Below are positions 9,467 through 17,496 of a stretch of DNA of 64,000 nucleotides, piece after piece. The translations under genes and the position numbers were made by a program. How positions within the stretch are numbered: the first letter of the stretch is position 1; the number at the start of each line of letters is the position of its first letter. Source of the DNA: JACKIP01 sp963710165 (lineage in GTDB: Bacteria; Pseudomonadota; Alphaproteobacteria; Micavibrionales; Micavibrionaceae); contig CAVPYZ010000004.1 of the NCBI GenBank assembly GCA_963710165.1, forward strand, positions 186,001 through 250,000, in the 5' to 3' direction. A model generated the notes under the pieces. That model did not search any database and was not told the origin of the DNA. It worked only from the letters and a program-made list of their open reading frames with translations.

Positions 9467-10447
9467 TTATTTCAATAGGTTAATTATTTCCATCATATCA
9501 TCCGGCAATTCGCTAACTAATTTTACAATTTTTTCTGTGCGGGGATGGACGAAAGAAATCTCGTGTGCGTGGAGGGCTTGCCGCGGAAAATTAATAACTT
9601 GTTCGATCAGATCGGGGTCATACTTGTCTTTTTTCATCAGACTACGCGTTTTGGTTGGTTGTTCGCCATAGAGCGGATCACCGATAAGGGGGGTATTCAT
9701 GGCCTGCATATGCACACGTATTTGGTGGGTGCGCCCGGTTTCAAGTTTGCATTCAACCAAGCTGAGTGCTTCACCGAAATATTTAATGAGCTTATAGTGC
9801 GTGACTGCGTTCTTACCACCTTCTTGGCGAATGGCTATACGGATACGGTCACGCGGGTGTCGTCCCATAGGCAGGTCGATCTTTCCCATCAGAGGTTGAA
9901 TATGACCGGAAAGCAGAGCTGTATATTTTCGTGACAAGCTGCGATCCGCCAGTTGGGCGGATAGGTGTTTGTGCGCATGATCATTTTTTGCCACCATCAT
10001 CAGGCCGCTGGTTTCCTTATCAAGGCGATGAACAATACCGGGGCGCATTACGCCGTTAATACCGGATAAGGTATCACCGCAATGATAGAGCAGGGCATGA
10101 ACCAGCGTGCCATCCCAGTTTCCCGCAGCGGGGTGAACAACCATTTTTGCAGATTTGTTTATGACAAGTAAGTCTTCATCCTCATAAATCACATCAAGCG
10201 GTATGTTTTGAGCCTCCAGTTTGTATTCCTCCGCCGGCGGAATAATGACCTCGATTGTTTGACCATTTTTGATTTTGACGGACGGGGTAATGGCATCAGC
10301 GTCATCTATGGTTACTTGCCCTTCAAGAACAAGGTTTTTAAGACGCGAGCGGGAGACTTCAACACAGCGCATGGATAGAAATTTATCCAGCCTTTGTCCG
10401 CTTTCGTGATCTTCCACATCGAAAGAGAATGTTTGTTCTTCGGTCAT
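9467..10447 (-). CDS. rluD: Pseudouridine synthase RluD (23S rRNA)
   Basis: This 326-residue protein has an N-terminal S4 RNA-binding domain (about 15-75) and a pseudouridine synthase domain whose catalytic Asp is D143 in HRLDKETSG. RluD modifies uridines in helix 69 of 23S rRNA. The start chosen is ATG 10445-10447 (MTEEQ), because it shares one base with the stop codon of the upstream gene (TAATG), typical of translational coupling; the frame stays open farther upstream but that stretch lies inside the neighbouring gene. A terminator follows at 9283-9320. Confidence 0.92.
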   Translation of the reverse strand: MTEEQTFSFDVEDHESGQRLDKFLSMRCVEVSRSRLKNLVLEGQVTIDDADAITPSVKIKNGQTIEVIIPPAEEYKLEAQNIPLDVIYEDEDLLVINKSAKMVVHPAAGNWDGTLVHALLYHCGDTLSGINGVMRPGIVHRLDKETSGLMMVAKNDHAHKHLSAQLADRSLSRKYTALLSGHIQPLMGKIDLPMGRHPRDRIRIAIRQEGGKNAVTHYKLIKYFGEALSLVECKLETGRTHQIRVHMQAMNTPLIGDPLYGEQPTKTRSLMKKDKYDPDLIEQVINFPRQALHAHEISFVHPRTEKIVKLVSELPDDMMEIINLLK

Positions 10448-11805
10448 TAAAAAGCCTGTTCCTTGATGATGCAGGGGTCGGTATATCCCCCGATTTTTTC
10501 GCCGACCAAAAACCATCCCTGATCAGATAATTTTGTTTTATTTGACGGATCTTCGGGATCGGGGATTTCAATCGTGGTCATGCCAGATAGTAATAATGCG
10601 CCGTCATCGTCTGTTTTTATACGTTCTGGGATCGTCCCTTTGCCGGCTGTATAGCTAATGTCGTTCATAATTTCTCCACGCGGGCTAAGGGTTATGATGC
10701 GCGCATGGCTTTGTAGCACACTATCCGTGACATCCATACCATTCAGTAATACATGCGCCCGTCCGTCAGGTGATGTGAAAATACTTTTCCCTTTATATGC
10801 CATATCTTCACGACTGTAATATCGCTGCCATAACTCTGTTCCGTTAGAGGATGATAGTTTCATAACATTACCCGCTATCGGGGCTTCGGGGGTCAGGGGT
10901 TTGGCCTCCCCTGTGACCAAAACATCACCGTTTTTAGACAGTGCAACGTCTTTCAGGCGCAAACCATCGCCGCGCGGATATGTTCTTTGCCACGTGATAT
11001 TGGCGTTATTATCCAGACGGATTACCAGTCCGGCTTTACGCGCGGCGCCGTCATCAATCTCACCAACGGCAATATAAAAATCTTCTGATAAAGGGCCTTT
11101 ATATGTATCAACAGCGTGTACCCTATTTTCAGGACCGGGGAGAAACGCACGGCTATTCATCAGGTTAAAGGCGGAATTGAGCAAGATAAAACGACTATTT
11201 GAAAGGGCCGTATTTGACGTTTGTTTTTCGTTTAAAACCAGAAGCCAGTTTTTACCGCCAAGGCCCGCCTGCATATCCGCGAATGTGTAATTTTGACCGT
11301 TACGCGAAATGATTTTCTCGCTTAGTTTTTTGCCGTTTTTATCAAATTTTGCCAGCCAGATCGCGTGAGGCGTTTTACCTTTATAGAGTTGACCCGCGGC
11401 GATGAATTTGTCGCCCTGATCAATCAGTTTTTTTATTGTAATGGGTCGTGACAGCCCCATTCCTGTTTTATCCATCCATGTCCAAATCACTTGTCCGCGC
11501 CGGTTCATTTTACGGATAATTGGTCGCTTGATTTTATTATTTTCCTGATACCCTGCCAGAATAACATCTGTATCACTGACCATGATAAAATCTGTGAAAG
11601 ATTGGCGCATATCGGGTACGCCGTTAATAAGGTCCCATAAGCTGTAAGTTCCGAGGTGCGGGGCGAATAGTTTTTCGATTGTCTCTACCGGTGCATTGCA
11701 ACTTTCGGCTTGCCCTGATTTCGGATAAATCAATATGCACGTGAAGCCACCAATAATCAGCGTAATCAACAATCTTTTTAAATTTAACAGGTTTCGAATT
11801 GCCAT
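10447..11805 (-). CDS. Secreted protein with repeated beta-propeller-like blades, function unknown
   Basis: This 452-residue protein has an N-terminal membrane segment (LLITLIIGGFTCILIY) ending near GQAESC, so it is probably exported. The body has several recurring units of the type G-x-VIWTW, GKKLSEKI, ANITWQRTY and GTELWQRYY, each followed by a D-x-(V/L)-x-(V/L)-x-G-E strand. This resembles bacterial beta-propeller repeats. ATG 11805 is chosen over GTG 11820 because GAGG lies nine bases upstream of it. Its stop overlaps the rluD start by one base. No enzymatic motif is seen. Confidence 0.6.
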   Translation of the reverse strand: MAIRNLLNLKRLLITLIIGGFTCILIYPKSGQAESCNAPVETIEKLFAPHLGTYSLWDLINGVPDMRQSFTDFIMVSDTDVILAGYQENNKIKRPIIRKMNRRGQVIWTWMDKTGMGLSRPITIKKLIDQGDKFIAAGQLYKGKTPHAIWLAKFDKNGKKLSEKIISRNGQNYTFADMQAGLGGKNWLLVLNEKQTSNTALSNSRFILLNSAFNLMNSRAFLPGPENRVHAVDTYKGPLSEDFYIAVGEIDDGAARKAGLVIRLDNNANITWQRTYPRGDGLRLKDVALSKNGDVLVTGEAKPLTPEAPIAGNVMKLSSSNGTELWQRYYSREDMAYKGKSIFTSPDGRAHVLLNGMDVTDSVLQSHARIITLSPRGEIMNDISYTAGKGTIPERIKTDDDGALLLSGMTTIEIPDPEDPSNKTKLSDQGWFLVGEKIGGYTDPCIIKEQAF

Positions 11806-11874
11806 AGGGCGTGTCCTCACTTAATCTTGAAACTATATCATAGCAAAAAGCATGCAAGACCAGTTGAAAAGTTA

Positions 11875-12906
11875 ATGAAAATTCTGATTATTTCCGATGC
11901 GTGGCATCCGCAAGTGAATGGTGTGGTGCGAACCTATGAGTATCTGTGTCATGAACTGCAGGCCATGGGGCATGAGATCAAGGTCATTTCACCTGCTGAT
12001 TTCAGGTACAAAATTCCCATGCCCGGTTATTTCGAGATTAAACTTTGTTTACTGCCGCATAAAAAACTCTCACGTCTGATTCGTGGTTTTAAGCCCGATA
12101 TGATTCATATCCCTGTCGAAGGTCCTTTGGGGTGGGCGGCAAAAAAATACTGTCAAAAAAACAATCTGGAATTTTCAACCTCCTATCACACACACTTTCC
12201 ACATTATGTCGAAGAACGTATTCCTTCTTTCTTACCTTTTCTAAGAAAATACGGACGCGCCCTTGGCAGGTGGTATGTACGTAAGTTTCATAAAGGCTCT
12301 TCTGCCCTGATGGTTGCTAGCCCCAGTCTGGAGCATGTTTTAAGAAGTTGGGGATTTGAAAATAATATTCAACGACTAACCAGGGGGGTTAATACAGAAA
12401 CCTTTTATCTGGATCAATCTGTAAATACACTTAAAGACATCAACCGCCCAATTGCGCTTTATGTTGGGCGCATTGCGGTTGAAAAAAACCTAGAAGCTTT
12501 TTTGAAGATGCCCTGGAAGGGTACGAAAATAATCGTCGGAAGCGGCCCATCTAAATTCTATCTTAAAACCAAATATCCTCATGTATTATTTTTAGGAAAG
12601 AAAAGCGGTAAAGAACTGGGTGATATATATCGCAGTGCAGATGTGTTTGTGTTTCCATCACGTACCGACACGTTCGGGATAGTTGTTATTGAAGCGCTTG
12701 CGTGCGGTGTGCCTGTTGCAGCTTATGATGTGACCGGACCAAAAGATATTATCACCGAAGATTATCTGGGATGTTTGAATGCGGATTTAAGTGTGGCGGC
12801 AACACGGGCGATGGCCAATGCAAATGCACAGAAATGCGCAGATCACGTAGAGACATACTTTAATTGGCGACTGGCAGCGCAACAGTTTATTGATTATGTA
12901 GAGTAA
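11875..12906 (+). CDS. GT4-family glycosyltransferase
   Basis: This 343-residue protein starts MKILIISDAWHPQVNGVVRT, the standard N-terminal fold of family 4 glycosyltransferases close to MgtA/SqdX-like sugar transferases. The C-terminal half has ALYVGRIAVEKN, then PSRTDTFGIVVIEALACGVPVAAYDV, in which E-x7-E-type residues bind the nucleotide sugar. It probably adds a sugar to a lipid or other acceptor at the inner membrane; the substrate cannot be told. The start at ATG 11875 matches the family start, while the frame is open from 11827. It is transcribed divergently from the secreted propeller-like gene. Confidence 0.85.
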   Translation: MKILIISDAWHPQVNGVVRTYEYLCHELQAMGHEIKVISPADFRYKIPMPGYFEIKLCLLPHKKLSRLIRGFKPDMIHIPVEGPLGWAAKKYCQKNNLEFSTSYHTHFPHYVEERIPSFLPFLRKYGRALGRWYVRKFHKGSSALMVASPSLEHVLRSWGFENNIQRLTRGVNTETFYLDQSVNTLKDINRPIALYVGRIAVEKNLEAFLKMPWKGTKIIVGSGPSKFYLKTKYPHVLFLGKKSGKELGDIYRSADVFVFPSRTDTFGIVVIEALACGVPVAAYDVTGPKDIITEDYLGCLNADLSVAATRAMANANAQKCADHVETYFNWRLAAQQFIDYVE

Positions 12907-12958
12907 ACGTGTTGATTATAAATTCTTTCTACCGTCGAAAAATTGTATAGAATAAATC

Positions 12959-13324
12959 ATGGCATCTATTTTATTGGTTGATGATGATAGCTCTATGCGA
13001 CATTTTTTGTCTGTTGCTTTATCGCGCGCAGGGCATGAGATTATGACGGCACAAAACGGTGTGGAAGCCATTAATGAAATCAAAGGTCATCCCGAAAATT
13101 ACTTCGACCTCGTATTAACAGATATAGTCATGCCAGAAATGGATGGTATTCAGCTTTCCAAAGTTATTACCGATCAATATCCCGAAGTCAAAATTATGTT
13201 TATGACGGGATTTTCTGTTGTTGGTATGAATAAAAAAGACATTGAGCAACAATCACATGTGGTGTCAAAGCCATTTCATCTGAATGATTTGATATCCCAG
13301 ATAGATAAAACCCTGTCCGGGTGA
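12959..13324 (+). CDS. cpdR: Single-domain response regulator CpdR
   Basis: This 121-residue receiver domain has acidic residues D8-D10, phospho-acceptor D55 (LVLTDIVMP), the Thr of FMTGF and the Lys of VVSKPFH. The overall sequence and the short C-terminal tail fit alphaproteobacterial CpdR. CpdR, when unphosphorylated, brings substrates such as PdeA and, indirectly, CtrA to the ClpXP protease. It is part of the same CckA-ChpT phosphorelay circuit as DivK. Another stand-alone receiver cannot be excluded without an alignment. Confidence 0.78.
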   Translation: MASILLVDDDSSMRHFLSVALSRAGHEIMTAQNGVEAINEIKGHPENYFDLVLTDIVMPEMDGIQLSKVITDQYPEVKIMFMTGFSVVGMNKKDIEQQSHVVSKPFHLNDLISQIDKTLSG

Positions 13325-13325
13325 T

Positions 13326-14465
13326 TTACCAGAAATCGCTAATGATATTCTTAGGCTCGTCACCTTGCGGATTTTTAGCACGGAGTTCCTGCTCGTACCT
13401 ACGTTTAATCACAACCCTAGCGGTATCACGTAAGAATCCGAAGTGTCTGTAATCTCCATCGCGAATATTTTCTAAAACAGGATTGCTGGTATTATCGTAA
13501 GCAATATTCAGCCATTGGTCTATTTTTGTGAAGGGATCGTTATTAATACTAATCAGTTCGTTAATATACTCGCTTCGTCCCAATTCTTTGTCGTGATGGG
13601 GATATTTTGTTAAAATAGTTTGGGTCTCCTCTACATCCTTGATTAAATCCAGGAATTTCAGGAAAGGTTTCTTGTCTTTAGAAAAATACATTATTAACAT
13701 CGAAACAAATTGCAATCTGTCTTCAGAGTCGTAAATTTCTGTGATCTTCCACTCTTTTTCCAAAAAGCTCGCAAGTTCATAAAAAATCGCAGCTAGTAAA
13801 AGGTCTTTATCTGGAACTGCATCTGCACCCATCATTAATTCGCTGCAAACGGTGATTGTTCTCTCCTGCGTAGATGAAGGGATGAAATTCTTCTGGCATG
13901 GAATAACCGCGTAATTATAGGCATCGAGACCGAAAAAATAATCCAGCTTCGTATTCATTTCTTTGAGATTTTCTTTTAAACTGTCCCTGATTACTGGGTT
14001 TAAAGATGTATAAATATAGGGAACAATTGTTATTTTTCTGTCTGTTCGTAATGGCTGAGATCTATTGACCACGAACAGATAATACGTTTTTGAGCCTTCA
14101 AATTTATATTTAAGAACATCGCTTTTTAGATCTATTTCCTTTCGAAAACAAGACGCGCTTTTACGTTTTTCGTATAGACGGGCATTTTTTTCGTCGCATA
14201 TTAAAACAGAAAATCCAAAAAAATCGCGGCCTTCTTCGAATGTCATGGCCAGCATGCCGCCATTATTTAAATTATTACCAGGAAGAATCTTTATCTTCTC
14301 GTGAGCACCAGGCTCCATTAAAAGATTAATCGTCGGCAAGTATCGCCCAATTATGTCACCAATATAAACATTTGCATATGAAGGCGCTGTATAGATTAAA
14401 GACAAAATAAAACAAACGCTTAAGCGTATAGTGTATCTGATAAATGCGTGATTGGTTTTAAACAT
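13326..14465 (-). CDS. Exported protein resembling a DUF4344-type metallopeptidase without its zinc site
   Basis: This 379-residue protein has a signal peptide (residues 1-31, ending PSYA-NV). Around residues 205-245 a segment RTITVCSELM, followed by LLAAIFYELASFL, resembles the C-Y-E-L and HELGHA elements of putative DUF4344 metallopeptidases, but the HExxH histidines are absent here. That resemblance is my inference and is weak. The protein ends tail to tail with cpdR, one base apart. Just upstream of its start comes tRNA-Val. Confidence 0.45.
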   Translation of the reverse strand: MFKTNHAFIRYTIRLSVCFILSLIYTAPSYANVYIGDIIGRYLPTINLLMEPGAHEKIKILPGNNLNNGGMLAMTFEEGRDFFGFSVLICDEKNARLYEKRKSASCFRKEIDLKSDVLKYKFEGSKTYYLFVVNRSQPLRTDRKITIVPYIYTSLNPVIRDSLKENLKEMNTKLDYFFGLDAYNYAVIPCQKNFIPSSTQERTITVCSELMMGADAVPDKDLLLAAIFYELASFLEKEWKITEIYDSEDRLQFVSMLIMYFSKDKKPFLKFLDLIKDVEETQTILTKYPHHDKELGRSEYINELISINNDPFTKIDQWLNIAYDNTSNPVLENIRDGDYRHFGFLRDTARVVIKRRYEQELRAKNPQGDEPKNIISDFW

Positions 14466-14592
14466 TTTTTTATTATCCGGCGTGTTTCTTTAAATTGTAA
14501 AATTAACTTGTATGTCATTATACACTCATTCAATTAACATTCGCTTGATTTTTTTTTAAGAAGCGGCTAATCGTATATTTCCTTATATTTAA

Positions 14593-14667
14593 GGGCGGTT
14601 AGCTCAGCGGTAGAGCACTTGCTCGACACGCAAGGGGTCACTGGTTCAATCCCAGTACCGCCCACCA
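14593..14667 (+). tRNA. tRNA-Val (GAC)
   Basis: A complete cloverleaf can be drawn. The acceptor GGGCGGT/ACCGCCC pairs fully, the D stem is GCTC/GAGC, and the anticodon stem is CTTGC/GCAAG with loop TCGACAC. The T stem is ACTGG/CCAGT with loop TTCAATC, and CCA is encoded. The anticodon is GAC, so valine. Position 33, nearly always U, is C in this gene. The 3' half (from 14649) is the attachment site of the genomic island that follows. Confidence 0.93.
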
Positions 14668-14677
14668 TTTTAAACTT
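14649..14677 (+). repeat. attL: 3' end of tRNA-Val at the left island boundary
   Basis: The sequence ATCCCAGTACCGC, CC, ACCATTTTAAACTT spans the last part of tRNA-Val and 10 bases beyond. The same string without the central CC recurs at 26540-26566, where no tRNA is present. A direct repeat of a tRNA 3' end flanking an integrase gene is the classic mark of site-specific integration. Confidence 0.8.
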
Positions 14678-14792
14678 CATTAACGTTCGTTGACATTCTC
14701 TAAAGACCTTATATTATAAGGCTTATTAATGATTTTATTTCATCAGCCACCGTCAAAAGTCGTAGAAAATTTTCTACATTATGCCCCTTTTT

Positions 14793-14811
14793 GGGGCATA
14801 AAGAGGGGCAT
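14793..14811. repeat. Left copy of a 19-base subterminal repeat
   Basis: GGGGCATAAAGAGGGGCAT, directly before the integrase gene, matches 17 of 19 bases of 26464-26482 near the other end. Further copies of the GGGGCAT core lie around it, including an inverted TATGCCCC at 14780-14787. A pair of sites near both ends is what integrase or excisionase arm-binding sites look like. Confidence 0.5.
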
Positions 14812-14844
14812 GTGTTAAAACCACAAAAAAGAGATGCCCCCCTT

Positions 14845-16035
14845 ATGAAACTCAAGGACATACAATGCAAGAATGCCAAGCCGAAAGACAAAGCTTATAA
14901 ATTAAGCGACGGTGCAAGCATGTATTTGGAAATTGCGCCTACGGGAAGTAAATATTGGCGTTTAAAATATAAAATTTACGGCAAAGAAAAAAGATTCGCT
15001 TTGGGTGTTTATCCTCAAGTGTCTCTTTTAGAAGCACGTGAAAAAAGGGAAGAGGCAAAAAAGCTAATTCGTGATGGTATTGATCCAGTCCTTGCAAAAA
15101 GAGAAGCAAAGAAAGCTGCAGAAGATAATGCGGCGAATACTTTTAAAGCCATTGCTATGGAGTGGCATAGTCAAAATGTAGAGCGTTGGAGTAAAAATTA
15201 CGCTTACAAAGTAATGAAGGGATTGGAATTAAATGTTTTTCCCTTTATTGGAAATCGCCCCATTGCTGATATAACACCGCCCGAACTTCTAAACGATTGC
15301 CTAAGAAGAATTGAAAAGCGTGGGTCACTTGACATTGCAAGCCGAACAAAACAAATATGCGCACAAGTTTTTAGATATGGAATTCAGACAGGCCGATGCG
15401 AATGGAACGCCGCCGATAATCTACAAGGCGCACTTAAAACCAAAAAGACCGAGCACTTCCGCACGATAGATTTTAAGCAAGTCCCCGACTTTTTAAAGGC
15501 CTTGGAACGCAACGAAGCCCGATTATTTGAGAGAACCCGCCGCGCTGTATGGTTGTCACTCTATACATTTTGCCGCCCTGTCGAAATTAGAAAAGCCAGA
15601 TGGCAAGATATAGATTTTGATGAAAAGCTTTGGATGATTCCGTCCGATTTCATGAAAATGGATCGAGATCACATAGTCCCTATAAGCAAACAAGCGATTG
15701 AAGTTTTCCAAAACCAAAAGAAGGAAGTCGAAGTTCTTAACAGCCCGTGGGTTTTCCCCTCGCAAGTACGCCCAATAAACCCGATGAGTGACGGAACGGT
15801 GAACAAAGCGATCAAGCGCCTTGGCTATGGTAATGATATGGTTGCCCATGGCTTTCGAGCACTTGCTCGCACAACCATCCGCGAAAAACTAAGATATGAT
15901 AGTGAGATCATCGAACGCCAACTTGCGCATAAAGCCTCTGGTGCATTAGGCGAAGCCTATGACCGCGCACAATTTCTGGATGATCGTATAAAAATGATGC
16001 AGCATTGGGCAGACTACGTAGATGGCGTGTCATGA
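14845..16035 (+). CDS. P4-type tyrosine integrase of the island
   Basis: This protein of about 396 residues starts with a DUF4102-type domain (MKLKDIQCKNAKPKDKAYKL, about 1-85). A core-binding domain follows, then the catalytic domain with Arg in CRPVEIRKARW, HGFRALART (the H-x-x-R pair) and the nucleophile Tyr in LGEAYDRAQF. It inserts and excises the element at the tRNA-Val site. ATG 14845 is chosen because it matches the usual family start, although the frame opens with TTG 14791. The next gene overlaps its stop (ATGA). Confidence 0.92.
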   Translation: MKLKDIQCKNAKPKDKAYKLSDGASMYLEIAPTGSKYWRLKYKIYGKEKRFALGVYPQVSLLEAREKREEAKKLIRDGIDPVLAKREAKKAAEDNAANTFKAIAMEWHSQNVERWSKNYAYKVMKGLELNVFPFIGNRPIADITPPELLNDCLRRIEKRGSLDIASRTKQICAQVFRYGIQTGRCEWNAADNLQGALKTKKTEHFRTIDFKQVPDFLKALERNEARLFERTRRAVWLSLYTFCRPVEIRKARWQDIDFDEKLWMIPSDFMKMDRDHIVPISKQAIEVFQNQKKEVEVLNSPWVFPSQVRPINPMSDGTVNKAIKRLGYGNDMVAHGFRALARTTIREKLRYDSEIIERQLAHKASGALGEAYDRAQFLDDRIKMMQHWADYVDGVS

Positions 16036-16691
16036 TAAATTACAAAGACATTTATTCTGAAGAGTTATTAGAAGAAATACTCCATGATTTAGAAATAAGC
16101 TCTCATGATGGCCGCCGAGACATGCGCGTTGCAATTTTAAATGCTGCTATGGTGTACCTTCAAAAAAAAGAAGAATTTGAAACTAACTACCAAGCGCCTA
16201 AAACTGCAAAAAGAAACTTAGATGCAGTTATTAAACCCACTGAATTATTAATTAGCAAACTTCAATCGATCAATAACGCTGGATATTATCGTATTTCACA
16301 AGAACTAAATAAAATATGTGAGAAGAAAGAAAACCCTTTTTACAAGATTTTTGTCTGGCGTGATTTTAACAAACTAAAAATATATAGCGACGAATTAATA
16401 GAGTTTCTTGACGACTTAAGTCTTGCATGTGGCCAAATCTCAGAAACAGAACTTGTTCATTCTACCAAAAAGGACATGCCTATAATAGGTTGGTTTGAAC
16501 AAATATTTTCAGTTTGGAAGAAACATAGTGATGTTTATCTTACTAGAGGAATGCACAAGGAAGAAAAAGAATACGATACTAAGGCTATATGTATTTTAGA
16601 AAAAATTATGCAACCTCTTGATCCTACAGTTACTAGAGGACGCTTGGGTAACAAATTGCAAGAATATAGAAAAAATTTTCAAAATAAATAA
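16032..16691 (+). CDS. Island protein of unknown function
   Basis: This 219-residue protein starts MINYKDIYSEELL at ATG 16032, overlapping the integrase stop by four bases. It is mostly helical and charged, with no signal peptide, membrane segment or motif that I recognise. Base composition is AT-rich, like the rest of the island. The overlap suggests it is cotranslated with the integrase, so a role in integration or its control is possible but unproven. Confidence 0.55.
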   Translation: MINYKDIYSEELLEEILHDLEISSHDGRRDMRVAILNAAMVYLQKKEEFETNYQAPKTAKRNLDAVIKPTELLISKLQSINNAGYYRISQELNKICEKKENPFYKIFVWRDFNKLKIYSDELIEFLDDLSLACGQISETELVHSTKKDMPIIGWFEQIFSVWKKHSDVYLTRGMHKEEKEYDTKAICILEKIMQPLDPTVTRGRLGNKLQEYRKNFQNK

Positions 16692-16766
16692 AATTATTTT
16701 CCATTGAGAAATGACCATGTTCACACGAAACTGTTCTTGTAATCTTTAATAATCAGGAGCAGGAAC

Positions 16767-16958
16767 ATGAAATTATCACTATCAATTAGAGAGGTCTGTA
16801 ACTTTACTGGAATAGGCCAAACAAAAATTTATGAAGCCATAAACAAGGGTCTTTTGCCCGCAAAAAAGTATGGGCGCAGAACCATTATTTTAAAGCCGGA
16901 TTTAGATAATTTTCTAGAAAATCTAGAAAACTATTCAGAAGAAACTATTCCAACATAA
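16767..16958 (+). CDS. AlpA/MerR-like excisionase or regulator
   Basis: This 63-residue protein carries a helix-turn-helix of the excisionase type: SIREVCNFTGIGQTKIYEAI, followed by GLLPAKKYGRRTIILKPDLD. Such AlpA-like proteins bind DNA near integrase genes and either activate integration/excision or act as excisionases. AGGAGCAGGAAC upstream gives a good ribosome site. It is the third gene of the island and a likely controller of its mobility. Confidence 0.82.
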   Translation: MKLSLSIREVCNFTGIGQTKIYEAINKGLLPAKKYGRRTIILKPDLDNFLENLENYSEETIPT

Positions 16959-17017
16959 CCAGTTTTGCCTCTGGCGAGTTGACAGCACGTTAGAGGATTT
17001 TGGGAGCAATCCTTAAA

Positions 17018-17043
17018 GGCAGCCAGTTTAAACGCTGGCTGCC
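17018..17043. repeat. Perfect 9-base-pair inverted repeat upstream of the replication genes
   Basis: GGCAGCCAG pairs exactly with CTGGCTGCC around an eight-base loop (TTTAAACG). It sits in the 184-base gap before the DUF736 and initiator-like genes. The lack of a T-run argues against an intrinsic terminator; a protein-binding site or replication origin element is possible. A second small GC hairpin (GCGCGAAGCGCGC) follows at about 17092-17104. Confidence 0.5.
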
Positions 17044-17142
17044 AATAGGAGAGCTTTATCTAGATTGTACCCAAAACAATTTCGCTGTCTCTGCGCGAAG
17101 CGCGCTAACGAACTTAAACAATAGACATGAAAGGAAAATACA

Positions 17143-17496
17143 ATGTCAAAAATAGGTTATTTAAATCAGCCAAATGCTCATGGTGAGCTTGAAGGCGAAA
17201 TCAAAACTCTGCAACTACAAATAAAGGTAAAATTCATTTTGAACCCTCAAAAAATTTCAAGTGCTGCGCCTGATTATTTAATTGTTGCAAACGCAGATAT
17301 TGAGATCGGTTCAGCATGGAAGAAAACTAAGCAAAAAATTGGCGATATTATTATCGAATTTCTTTCAATTACAATCGACGATCCCAGCATGCTACATGCC
17401 CTAAATGTTGCGGCATTTAAGAAGGATGATGGAAGCTTCGATATTACATGGCGCCGCCGTCAAGTAAACACGCAAGATCAAGTCGATGCAGCTTAA
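17143..17496 (+). CDS. DUF736 family protein
   Basis: This 117-residue protein follows the DUF736 pattern: IGYLNQPN, G-x-IKTLQLQ, APDYLIVANADIEIGSAWKK, then LSITIDDPS and a C-terminal D-ITWRRR. DUF736 proteins are small, common on plasmids and integrative elements of alphaproteobacteria, and their function is not settled. AAAGGAAA lies upstream of the ATG. The next gene starts inside its last codons, so the two are probably translated together. Confidence 0.8.
   Translation: MSKIGYLNQPNAHGELEGEIKTLQLQIKVKFILNPQKISSAAPDYLIVANADIEIGSAWKKTKQKIGDIIIEFLSITIDDPSMLHALNVAAFKKDDGSFDITWRRRQVNTQDQVDAA

Noticed and set aside
14791..14844. TTG start adding 18 residues to the integrase.
   Set aside because: The region is made of the GGGGCAT repeats, and the ATG at 14845 gives the usual family start.
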